Notes under the pieces: model-generated
Database searches by the model: none
Told to the model about the DNA's origin: nothing
What the model saw: the letters and a program-made list of their open reading frames with translations, nothing else
Shown: piece after piece, positions 1-6,964 of the stretch
Numbering within the stretch: position 1 is the stretch's first letter
Layout of the letters: each line of letters starts with the position of its first letter
DNA from: an uncultured Ruminococcus sp.
Lineage (GTDB): Bacteria > Bacillota > Clostridia > Oscillospirales > Ruminococcaceae
Assembly (NCBI GenBank): GCA_902796865.1
Contig: CADBQZ010000257.1
Span: 1 to 14,210, forward strand
DNA: 14,210 bases
Direction of reading: 5' to 3'
Made by a program: the position numbers and the translations under genes

Positions 1-3
1 AAT

Positions 4-32
4 TTGACAAAATCGACAAATTTGTATATAAT
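4..32 (+). promoter_or_regulatory. Sigma-A promoter of the glycosyltransferase gene
   Basis: TTGACA at 4-9 and TATAAT at 27-32 match both consensus hexamers exactly, separated by the optimal 17 bases. Transcription should start near 39. GACAAA occurs twice (6-11 and 15-20), and AATTTG (1-6) is inverted as CAAATT (17-22) across the -35 region. This could be a small operator, or chance in AT-rich DNA at the window edge. Confidence 0.8.
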
Positions 33-63
33 AAGGGTATAAATATTTTTAAGGAGAATAATC

Positions 64-1710
64 TTGGACTTTAAAAACATTAAAGATAAGCTTTCCGATG
101 CTTTTTTTTACAGCCGTTATGTGCGGATGCTCAAAAAACCTCTGAAGCCCACGGTGCTTCTTTGCGGAGAATGCTTCGGACTGAATATCCCGGGATCATT
201 GAAGAATACTTCACCTAAAAATTATTCTGTATGTAAATATATCATAACAGATGATATACTTCCGGAGTTCTTTATAAAAAAGCCGGGACAGATAGTCATT
301 TCGTTCGGCAAGTATGCCCATAACTGTAATTTTGACAGGGCAAGGCGTTCTTATCTCATGTCCGATTTCATAATTTGCGAAAACGCAGCGGAATTTGCTG
401 AAACGTTCCAGCTTTATGATATATATAAAGGTATGCTCACAGAAGACAGAAATGCTGTGTTCGGGATATTAAACGGTATACTCCCGGACGGAAAGCGTGT
501 GACTGATGCCGGAAGCGGAAAGATATTGATATATTCAGGTTCCATGAAGCAAAACGGACTTACCACATCGCTTCTTAATATACTTTCTCAGCTTGATGAC
601 GATGAGATAAAAAAATGCTGCCTTACTTTCCGGAGCGATTCTATTACAGACGAATCTTACAATATCGAAGAGATCAGGCGGTTTATCGACATTATCCCGA
701 TGCAGGGTCAGACGCACTTTACTCTGACCGAGCTTTTGAGCTATACTCTTTATTTTAAATTCAACAAGGATTCAAGCTTTGTTATGAAACGAATAGACAG
801 GCTCTATAAGAGGGAATGGGAGAGGTATTTCGGCTTTATAGATACAAGCTGCGCCGTACATTTTACTGGTTATGAATACGGCGTTATAAATCTTTTCCGC
901 TCTTTTGAGGGAAGAAAGATAATCTATGTACATAATAATATGCCGGAAGAGATAAAAACAAGGCATAATCAGCATCTTCTTACGCTCAGACGTGCATACA
1001 ATGAATATACAGTTGTTGCACTCGTTACCGAGGATATGCGAAGACCTACAATGTCAATAAGCGGAAGCATGGGAGAAAACTTCTGCGTTGTGCCGAATTG
1101 CCATGATTTCAGGAATGTTATCTCACGTTCTGAGCTTCCTGTGCTTTTCCAGCCGGAAACACAGAGCAATGTTACTGTCGAAAAATTAAAAGAAATACTT
1201 GATTCCGACAAGCTTAAATTTATAACTATCGGACGCTTTTCACCCGAAAAGGCACATCTTCGCCTTATGAAAGCTTTCGAGCGTTTTAACGATACTATGC
1301 CGCAGAGCGTTCTTATAATAATCGGCGGAAGAGGGGAACTCTATGAAGAGACCTGCACTTATGCGGAAAAAAGCTCTGCCGAGATAATAGTTATAAAATC
1401 TATGCAGAATCCTATGCCGGTACTAAAAAAATGTGACCTTTTCATGCTGCCGTCAAGATATGAGGGGCTTGGTCTGGTTCTTCTTGAGGCGGATACGCTC
1501 GGGATCCCTGTATTTGCGACCGATGTAAACGGTCCCAGAGGATTTATGCGTGAAAACGGCGGACTTTTAGTTCCCGATACAAGCGAAGGCATACTCGACG
1601 GTATGCGGCTGTTTGCATCCGGCGGCATACCGGTCATGAATATAGATTACAGCGTTTACAATAAAAAAGCAGCTGACAGATTCCGTGAGGTCACAGGAGT
1701 AAGCATCTGA
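64..1710 (+). CDS. Glycosyltransferase, GT4 type, with divergent N-terminal half
   Basis: This is a 548-residue protein whose C-terminal half is a GT-B glycosyltransferase of the Glycos_transf_1 (GT4) kind, which moves a sugar from a nucleotide-activated donor. Seen: the nucleotide-binding-side motif GRFSPEK at 390-396, and RYEGLGLVLLEA with the family EX7E pair (E467 and E475), followed by GIPVFATDVNGP. No signal peptide or membrane segment is apparent, so it is probably cytoplasmic or membrane-associated. A segment at 153-176 (ILIYSGS...NGLTTSLLNIL) looks like the start of the GT-B N-domain. Residues 1-140 match nothing I can name firmly. KPGQ at 73-76 and its surroundings faintly recall teichoic-acid glycerophosphotransferases. 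Start: TTG at 64 has AAGGAG at 51-56, 7 bases upstream. The frame has a stop at 40-42, and the first ATG (codon 22) lacks a binding site. The acceptor is unknown. Adjacency to the YfhO-like gene suggests surface polymer or glycolipid synthesis (inference). Confidence 0.85.
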   Translation: MDFKNIKDKLSDAFFYSRYVRMLKKPLKPTVLLCGECFGLNIPGSLKNTSPKNYSVCKYIITDDILPEFFIKKPGQIVISFGKYAHNCNFDRARRSYLMSDFIICENAAEFAETFQLYDIYKGMLTEDRNAVFGILNGILPDGKRVTDAGSGKILIYSGSMKQNGLTTSLLNILSQLDDDEIKKCCLTFRSDSITDESYNIEEIRRFIDIIPMQGQTHFTLTELLSYTLYFKFNKDSSFVMKRIDRLYKREWERYFGFIDTSCAVHFTGYEYGVINLFRSFEGRKIIYVHNNMPEEIKTRHNQHLLTLRRAYNEYTVVALVTEDMRRPTMSISGSMGENFCVVPNCHDFRNVISRSELPVLFQPETQSNVTVEKLKEILDSDKLKFITIGRFSPEKAHLRLMKAFERFNDTMPQSVLIIIGGRGELYEETCTYAEKSSAEIIVIKSMQNPMPVLKKCDLFMLPSRYEGLGLVLLEADTLGIPVFATDVNGPRGFMRENGGLLVPDTSEGILDGMRLFASGGIPVMNIDYSVYNKKAADRFREVTGVSI

Positions 1711-1738
1711 TCTCCGGCGGAAATTTTTATAAAAACTA

Positions 1739-1767
1739 TTGTAATATCACGGAATATATAGTATAAT
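1739..1767 (+). promoter_or_regulatory. Sigma-A promoter of the yfhO-like gene
   Basis: TTGTAA at 1739-1744 and TATAAT at 1762-1767 are spaced by 17 bases. Transcription is predicted to start around 1774. That places the upstream in-frame ATG at 1775 at the very 5' end of the message, which favours translation from 1805. No terminator is visible between the glycosyltransferase stop (1710) and this promoter, so readthrough from the upstream gene is also possible. Confidence 0.7.
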
Positions 1768-1804
1768 TATATTTATGCGAAAAAATATTTTAAGGAGGAA
1801 ACTA

Positions 1805-4800
1805 ATGTCCACGTTATCAAAGCGAAAAGGGCTTTCCGATGCGAACAGAACGCCCTTTTCAATAAAAGAACTGCCGGCGTTTTTAAGTCAGTGGCTTATA
1901 CGGAACAAGCTTTATTTTCTGGCTTTTGCTGTCCCGGTAGTTGTAATGTATGTAGCTTATGCTATTTTCAAGGTCTTCCCTTTCGGAGACAACTCGGTAC
2001 TCGTACTTGACTTGAACGGTCAGTATGTTTATTACTTTGAATCTATACGTGATGCGTTCTGGGGAGATGAAAGCATCTTCTACAACTGGTCACGAAATCT
2101 TTCGGGAGGATTTGCCGGTGTCATCGGATATTATCTTGCAAGTCCGCTGACCCTTATCCCTATACTTCTTCCGAGAACGATGATACTCGGAAGCCTTATG
2201 ATAATGATACTCACAAAAGTAGGACTTGCTTCTGTGACGTTCTGTTATTTCCTGAGAAAAAGCAGGAATATCGCACCGCTCCAGTCGGTCGTATTCTCCG
2301 TGCTTTATGCGCTTTGCGCTTACGGCGTTATACAGGCTATGGACCCTATGTGGCTCGACGGTGTATACCTTCTGCCGCTCATAGCTTTAGGTGTTGAGTA
2401 TCTTATCGACGACGGAAGAAAGCTCAATCTTATAATACCGCTTGCTATGATATTCGTTTTCAACTTCTATATCGGATATATAGTTGGTTTGTTTACTATA
2501 ATATACTTTGCTTTCTATCTTTTCACAAGCGGAAATGAGACAAGAAAGTTCTCGTTTGATTATATTATAAAACCTATAGGGCGGTTTATCCTGAGCGGTA
2601 TAGTATCGCTTATGCTTGCAGCAGCTATGATACTTATGGTGTATAATGCGCTCGCACTTGGTAAATTTGACTTTACAGAGCCGGACTTCTCGTTCGCTAC
2701 ACAGTTCAATCCGCTCGACTTCTTCCCACAGCTTCTGCCTGCACAGTTTGACAGCGTTGACGTAGACGGTCTCCCTGAGATATACAGCGGTATGCTTACC
2801 GTACTTATGCTGCCTCTTTTCTATCTTAACGGAAAAATATCTATCAAGAAGAAGATAGGCTTTACAGCGGTACTTGTATTGTTGTTCTTATGTATGTATA
2901 TAAGACCGCTCGATATGGTATGGCACGGTTTCCAGATGCCTAACTGGCTCCCGTTCCGTTATTCATTCACATTCTCATTTGTACTCGTACTCATGGGAGC
3001 GGTGTCTTTCTCGAAGCTCGACGGCATGAAGCCTTCGGCTATAGGCGGCGCTGCATTCTGCGTTGCAGCATTTCTTGCGGTCGCAGTTTCAAGACAGAAA
3101 GAATATCTTACAAATACAGAAATAATCATTGCCGCAGTATTTGCAGCTATATACTGTATCATAATAGCTATTTTCAGAAACAAGGAAAAGGCGATGCGTA
3201 CAGCTGTACCGATCATGGTGCTTGTAGTATGCGGTGTTGAGCTTGGCTATAACGCTTATAATGAATTTGTTGATGAGGATAAATCGCTTATCTATTCAAA
3301 AGGCGGTCCTTATTATAACTTTATAAACAATAACCGTAAGGTAGTAGAAGAATTAAATAAATATAACTACGATCACGGAAATGAAAATGATGGATTTTTC
3401 AGAGCCGACAAGACTTACCACAGAACAGTAAATGACGCCGGAGCGCTTGGGCTCAGAGGTATAAGCCATTCAAGCTCGGTCATGAATGCAAAACTCCTTA
3501 AATTCATAGAGGCTTTGGGCTATTCGACAAGTACGTATTTCTCAAGATACGACGGAAATACTCCGATAACCGACTCCCTCCTCGGCATAAAATATTCTAT
3601 CGACAGACAGATAGAGGGCGACGATAACGCAAGAAGACTTACCGACCAGACATACGAGCCGATATTCCAGTGTCAGTATCAGGATGAAAATGATAAAACG
3701 GCAAGTATAGACGTTTTCGAGAATCCTAATGCACTGTCGCTCGGATATATGGTAGATGGCAATATAAAAAATGTAGGCGCACTCGGCAATGACAATACAT
3801 TCCTAAGCCAGAATATCTTTATGAGTACTATAGCAGGTCACACTGTTATAAATACTGCCGAGAGAACGTTCGACAGCTTCTATGAATACTTCAAGAAGCT
3901 TGATGTTGACCCTGATTCATTTATCCTGAATAGTGTCAGCGAATCGACATACGGTGAAAATCAGAGAATGTATACCGCTATCGAAGGCGGCGATCCTATC
4001 GTCAATATGCATATCGTGCCTGAAAGAGACGGCCCTGTTTATATCTATTTCCAGACAGAGAATCAGAAAAAAGTAAATCTCTGGCTCAGTACGGAAAAGG
4101 ATGAGAACGGAAATTATATAAACCATAAATTCATGGGTGAGTATTTTGAAAACCATAACTATCATACTCTCAATCTCGGTGATTTCAAAGCCGGCGAAGA
4201 ATTTGAGCTTAGAATGACTGTTGCAAATGAGTATACGATAGTAAGAAGCTTCCATTTCTATCAGTTCGATTATGACCTCTTTAAGGCAGATATAGACAAG
4301 CTCAAACAGCAGCAGTGGAATATCACAGACTTTGACGGTGACTACATCAAGGGTACTATAAATGCCGGCGAAGGACAGCTTATGCTTACGTCTATCCCTT
4401 ACGAGGACGGCTGGACAATAAAGGTCGATGGCGAGACACTTAATTTCGTAAACAAGGATACCACCGAATATGATGTGACCGACCAGTGTTATACTAAAGT
4501 AGTCGAAGCGCTTTATGCGATAAAGATGACTCCGGGTGAGCATACAGTCGAGATGTCGTACACACCGCCGGGACTTATACCGGGATTGTTCCTGTTTGTA
4601 CTCGGTGCAGCGGCTTCGGTATTTATATGGCGTGAAGACAGAAAAAATAACAAGGTAATACTTGCAGCTATTCGTGCAAAAAAAGGAGAGGCTGTAAATG
4701 AGCCTGTAAAGCCTTCAAAAAATCTTAAAAAGAAGAGCGTTGATGAAAACGAAGAAACTGATTCAAAGGAAGAAGAACAGGCTGAAAAGACTGAGACACA

Positions 4801-4912
4801 GGAAAGTTCTGAAGAAGTATCAGTACAGATACTTCCGGGACAGACGCCTAAAGCTAAGACAAATGGTGGCAAAAAGCACAAAGGCAAGAAAAAAGGCAAA
4901 AAGAAAAGGTGA
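1805..4912 (+). CDS. YfhO-family multispanning membrane protein, putative GT-C-like enzyme
   Basis: This is a 1035-residue membrane protein resembling the YfhO family (large polytopic proteins; B. subtilis YfhO has been linked to lipoteichoic acid glycosylation). By eye there are about a dozen hydrophobic segments from residue 36 to 490, an exported domain of about 430 residues (490-920), a last membrane segment near 921-943, and a cytosolic tail. Family-like motifs are DLNGQY (69-74, first extracytoplasmic loop, where GT-C enzymes often carry a catalytic Asp), DPMWLD (180-185) and PFRYSF (383-388). The tail of about 90 residues is unusual: an acidic Glu/Ser/Thr stretch followed by a polybasic end (KKHKGKKKGKKKR), making the protein longer than typical family members. 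Start: ATG 1805 has AAGGAGG at 1792-1798 with 6-base spacing. ATG 1775 in the same frame lacks a site and lies at the predicted transcription start. The actual substrate is unknown. A transferase role in surface glycan decoration is inference. Confidence 0.85.
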   Translation: MSTLSKRKGLSDANRTPFSIKELPAFLSQWLIRNKLYFLAFAVPVVVMYVAYAIFKVFPFGDNSVLVLDLNGQYVYYFESIRDAFWGDESIFYNWSRNLSGGFAGVIGYYLASPLTLIPILLPRTMILGSLMIMILTKVGLASVTFCYFLRKSRNIAPLQSVVFSVLYALCAYGVIQAMDPMWLDGVYLLPLIALGVEYLIDDGRKLNLIIPLAMIFVFNFYIGYIVGLFTIIYFAFYLFTSGNETRKFSFDYIIKPIGRFILSGIVSLMLAAAMILMVYNALALGKFDFTEPDFSFATQFNPLDFFPQLLPAQFDSVDVDGLPEIYSGMLTVLMLPLFYLNGKISIKKKIGFTAVLVLLFLCMYIRPLDMVWHGFQMPNWLPFRYSFTFSFVLVLMGAVSFSKLDGMKPSAIGGAAFCVAAFLAVAVSRQKEYLTNTEIIIAAVFAAIYCIIIAIFRNKEKAMRTAVPIMVLVVCGVELGYNAYNEFVDEDKSLIYSKGGPYYNFINNNRKVVEELNKYNYDHGNENDGFFRADKTYHRTVNDAGALGLRGISHSSSVMNAKLLKFIEALGYSTSTYFSRYDGNTPITDSLLGIKYSIDRQIEGDDNARRLTDQTYEPIFQCQYQDENDKTASIDVFENPNALSLGYMVDGNIKNVGALGNDNTFLSQNIFMSTIAGHTVINTAERTFDSFYEYFKKLDVDPDSFILNSVSESTYGENQRMYTAIEGGDPIVNMHIVPERDGPVYIYFQTENQKKVNLWLSTEKDENGNYINHKFMGEYFENHNYHTLNLGDFKAGEEFELRMTVANEYTIVRSFHFYQFDYDLFKADIDKLKQQQWNITDFDGDYIKGTINAGEGQLMLTSIPYEDGWTIKVDGETLNFVNKDTTEYDVTDQCYTKVVEALYAIKMTPGEHTVEMSYTPPGLIPGLFLFVLGAAASVFIWREDRKNNKVILAAIRAKKGEAVNEPVKPSKNLKKKSVDENEETDSKEEEQAEKTETQESSEEVSVQILPGQTPKAKTNGGKKHKGKKKGKKKR

Positions 4913-4980
4913 TCGAAAAAATCACTTTTCGTGCCATGCCGGATAAGGGGACATCTCTCTTTGCAGGGTGTCCCCTGTTT
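4909..4980 (+). terminator. Possible weak terminator, tandem hairpins after the yfhO-like gene
   Basis: Two hairpins follow one another. The first is GTGAT (4909-4913) with ATCAC (4921-4925), followed by TTTT; it includes the stop codon. The second is AGGGGACA (4946-4953) with TGTCCCCT (4969-4976), an 8-bp stem with a 15-base loop followed by only GTTT. The loop is large and the U tract short, so termination may be partial and the radical SAM gene could be reached by readthrough. I see no clear promoter for that gene. Confidence 0.4.
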
Positions 4981-5014
4981 CAAAACGTAAAAAACATGAA
5001 AGGATATGATCGAA

Positions 5015-5620
5015 ATGGCAATGACTATAGTTTATGAAGTTGGAGACAAGCTTTATATAAATCTTACAAATAAATGTCCGTGCAGCTGTACTTTCTGCAT
5101 AAGGCAAAACGGCGACGGTGCATACGGCTCGGACAGCCTCTGGCTGGATCACGACCCTTCGGAGCAGGAAGTTATCGAAGCACTTGAAAAAGCAGATTAC
5201 AAAAAATATAAGGAGATCGTCTTCTGCGGATACGGCGAGCCTACCCAGAGACTTGATGTGCTTACCGCAGCGGCTAAGTATATAAAGGATAATTCTGATG
5301 TTCCGGTAAGGCTTAATACGAACGGACTTTCCGACCTTATACATAATGCTCCTACGGCAAGGCGACTTGAGGGACTTATAGATACTGTTTCGATAAGCCT
5401 CAATGCAGGAACGCAGGCGGAATATCTCCGTGTAACACGCCCTTCATTCGGCGAGATATCTTATAAGGCTATGCAGGATTTTGCAAAAGAATGTAAGAAA
5501 TATGTTCCGAATACAGTATTTACAGTAGTCGATGTCATCGGCGAAGATGAGATAAAGGCGGCTCAGGATATAGCCGACAGTCTTGGCATAAAGCTGAGGG
5601 TAAGAAAATACGAAGGATAA
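5015..5620 (+). CDS. Radical SAM protein, TatD-linked type
   Basis: This is a protein of about 201 residues with a compact radical SAM fold. The [4Fe-4S] ligands are in CPCSCTFC near the N-terminus, read as CX3CX2C with one additional Cys inside the loop. The FCGYGEPTQR segment contains a GEP-type SAM-binding motif, and later come LNTNG and SISLNAG strands typical of the barrel. Length and sequence pattern fit the family described as radical SAM, TatD-associated; the substrate is unknown. There is no accessory SPASM or Twitch domain and no extra iron-sulfur cluster region. No tatD gene is visible here, so the usual partner must lie elsewhere or be absent. Start: three in-frame ATGs (5006, 5015, 5021) follow AAAGGA at 4999-5004. 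5015 gives 10-base spacing and is preferred; 5006 is too close. A strong terminator lies directly downstream, and weak hairpins separate it from the yfhO-like gene. Confidence 0.85.
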   Translation: MAMTIVYEVGDKLYINLTNKCPCSCTFCIRQNGDGAYGSDSLWLDHDPSEQEVIEALEKADYKKYKEIVFCGYGEPTQRLDVLTAAAKYIKDNSDVPVRLNTNGLSDLIHNAPTARRLEGLIDTVSISLNAGTQAEYLRVTRPSFGEISYKAMQDFAKECKKYVPNTVFTVVDVIGEDEIKAAQDIADSLGIKLRVRKYEG

Positions 5621-5629
5621 TATTGAAAG

Positions 5630-5653
5630 CGCACCTCTAAAGGTGCGTTTTTT
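5630..5653 (+). terminator. Intrinsic terminator after the radical SAM gene
   Basis: CGCACCT (5630-5636) pairs perfectly with AGGTGCG (5641-5647) around the loop CTAA, followed directly by six T. This is a textbook rho-independent terminator, 10 bases after the stop codon. It isolates the heat-shock operon from upstream transcription. Confidence 0.92.
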
Positions 5654-5776
5654 GTTTCCCGAAAATACCGGATTTCATATTGACAGCAAAAATTAACAAA
5701 ATGGCTGCAAAATCGAACAATCCAGGAAATTTAAATAAAGAATAATTGTGCAAGTCTACAAAAATGGATAAACCCC

Positions 5777-5805
5777 TTGACATTTGGTAATAATAGTGTT
5801 AAATT
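5777..5805 (+). promoter_or_regulatory. Sigma-A promoter of the hrcA-grpE-dnaK-dnaJ operon
   Basis: A consensus -35 (TTGACA, 5777-5782) lies 17 bases from TAAATT at 5800-5805, a 4/6 match to the -10 consensus. Transcription should begin near 5812, inside the CIRCE element, so bound HrcA would block RNA polymerase. The 120 bases upstream (5654-5776) are AT-rich. They contain another isolated TTGACA at 5680-5685 without a -10 at proper spacing. Confidence 0.8.
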
Positions 5806-5809
5806 ATAT

Positions 5810-5841
5810 TTAGCACTCAAAGAGAAAGAGTGCTAGCACTC
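5810..5841 (+). promoter_or_regulatory. CIRCE operator (HrcA site) with an additional half-site
   Basis: TTAGCACTC (5810-5818), nine bases, then GAGTGCTAG (5828-5836) match the CIRCE consensus TTAGCACTC-N9-GAGTGCTAA with one mismatch. This is the operator of the HrcA repressor. A third half-site, TAGCACTC (5834-5841), follows and overlaps the second, so 5828-5841 is itself a perfect 14-bp palindrome (GAGTGCTAGCACTC). The element lies at the predicted transcription start and would also form a hairpin near the 5' end of the mRNA. Confidence 0.96.
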
Positions 5842-5849
5842 AACGGTTC

Positions 5850-5885
5850 ACGGTAACACATCGTCTTAAAAGACTGCGTTTCCGT
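5850..5885 (+). promoter_or_regulatory. Predicted stem-loop in the hrcA leader
   Basis: Between CIRCE and the hrcA ribosome binding site the leader can fold into one long imperfect hairpin. ACGG pairs with CCGT (5850-5853 with 5882-5885), AAC with GTT, CA with TG, and GTCT with AGAC (5863-5866 with 5871-5874) around the loop TAAA. Single mismatches and a 2-base bulge separate the segments. There is no U tract, so it is not a terminator. It could affect mRNA stability or translation, but no function is shown. Confidence 0.4.
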
Positions 5886-5920
5886 ATCTGCCGATTTACA
5901 GCAAGGAGGCGGCTTTATCT

Positions 5921-6964
5921 GTGAAAGACAGAAAAATGAAGATACTTGCTGCCGTCATTGATGAATATATAATGACAGGCGAACCGGTAGGCTCAAAGCT
6001 TATTGCTATGAAGCCGGAAATAAATGTATCCGCTGCAACGGTAAGAAACGATATGGCGATGCTCGAACAGTTAGGATATCTTGAACAGCCGCATACATCG
6101 GCTGGAAGAGTCCCGACATTTTTAGGGTACAGGTTCTATATCGACAATATAATGAAGCCTTCTTCTTTGCCCGATGAGGAGGTCGAAAGGCTCGACCGTA
6201 TGCTTGAGGATGAAGGAGCAGTCACCGAGGAACTTGTGATACAAAGTGCTGCAACGGCTTTGGCAGAGCTTACGAAATGCGCCGTGGTAGCATCAAGTTC
6301 ATCTCCGAAGTTTTCGGTGATATCCAAAGTAGAAGTAATACCGACCGGAAAGCGGCTTTATGTGATACTGCTTGTAACGTCCGACGGAAGCATAAAAAAC
6401 AAAGCCTGCCGATTAGAATTTGATCTTACAGATGAACAGCTTGAATTTTTCTCGAATTACGTTGAAGAAAATCTGAAAGGCATATCTGTATCGGAATTGA
6501 GCGACGAGACATTCTCGAAGCTTGCTGAGGCACTTGGAACTTATATGCTGACACTTGCACCGCTCATGAACAGTGTAAGGGAACTTTCAAAAGACCTTAT
6601 GCACGAGGAATTCACTATAAAGGGAGAAAGAAATCTCCTTTCATGCAGCGAACTCGATAAAATGGAGATAGTGAGCCTTGTGGAAAAATCAAATGAGCTT
6701 GAAGCACTTTTAAGCAGTTCGTTCAGCGGCATAAACGTAATGTTCAGCGAAGAAAGCGAAAGCTTTGTGATAGGCAATTCGAGTATGATAGTTTCAAGCT
6801 ATCAGAAAGGCAATAAGCCGGCAGGGTCACTTGGAATAATCGGACCGGTAAGGCTCGACTATTCAAAGATAATACCATATATAGAATATTTTACAAATAA
6901 AATATCCGATCTCATCTCTGATGATGAGGATATTGCCGACAGAAAGGAAGATGACCATGAATGA
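5921..6964 (+). CDS. hrcA: Heat-inducible transcription repressor HrcA
   Basis: This is a 347-residue protein of the usual HrcA length. HrcA binds CIRCE as a dimer and represses chaperone operons; GroEL is known to assist its folding, which couples derepression to stress. Residues 1-75 form the DNA-binding winged helix, with EPVGSK after helix 1 and the recognition region VSAATVRNDMAMLEQLGYLE, then the wing sequence HTSAGRVPT and LGYRFYID, all typical of the family. The rest (about 80-335) is the GAF-like and dimerisation part. The C-terminus is acidic. Start: GTG at 5921 with AAGGAGG at 5903-5909, an 11-base spacing that is slightly long; no better start exists nearby and the N-terminus aligns with the family. 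It is the first gene of its operon, directly behind CIRCE, so it is autoregulated. Its stop overlaps the grpE start. Confidence 0.97.
   Translation: MKDRKMKILAAVIDEYIMTGEPVGSKLIAMKPEINVSAATVRNDMAMLEQLGYLEQPHTSAGRVPTFLGYRFYIDNIMKPSSLPDEEVERLDRMLEDEGAVTEELVIQSAATALAELTKCAVVASSSSPKFSVISKVEVIPTGKRLYVILLVTSDGSIKNKACRLEFDLTDEQLEFFSNYVEENLKGISVSELSDETFSKLAEALGTYMLTLAPLMNSVRELSKDLMHEEFTIKGERNLLSCSELDKMEIVSLVEKSNELEALLSSSFSGINVMFSEESESFVIGNSSMIVSSYQKGNKPAGSLGIIGPVRLDYSKIIPYIEYFTNKISDLISDDEDIADRKEDDHE

Noticed and set aside
1775-1804. Upstream ATG (1775) as the start of the yfhO-like protein
   Set aside because: It has no ribosome binding site and coincides with the predicted transcription start. ATG 1805 has AAGGAGG at proper spacing.
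3917-4543. 208-codon open frame on the minus strand inside the yfhO-like gene
   Set aside because: It lies wholly antisense to a recognisable protein, has no ribosome binding site or family motifs, and looks like a codon-bias shadow.
4740-4946. Short basic + strand frame overlapping the yfhO tail
   Set aside because: It is an alternative reading of the A-rich tail with no ribosome binding site. A programmed frameshift was considered because of the A runs, but nothing sensible is encoded downstream.
4513-4983. 156-codon minus-strand frame across the yfhO 3' end and following gap
   Set aside because: Its Phe/Ser-rich translation is the complement of the Lys/Glu-rich tail. I see no start signal or domain.
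5680-5708. Second promoter upstream of hrcA using TTGACA at 5680
   Set aside because: No acceptable -10 hexamer exists 15-19 bases downstream.
6921-6956. Earlier in-frame ATGs for grpE (6921, 6951)
   Set aside because: 6921 has no binding site, and 6951 is only two bases from AAAGGA. 6957 has 8-base spacing and a normal GrpE N-terminus.
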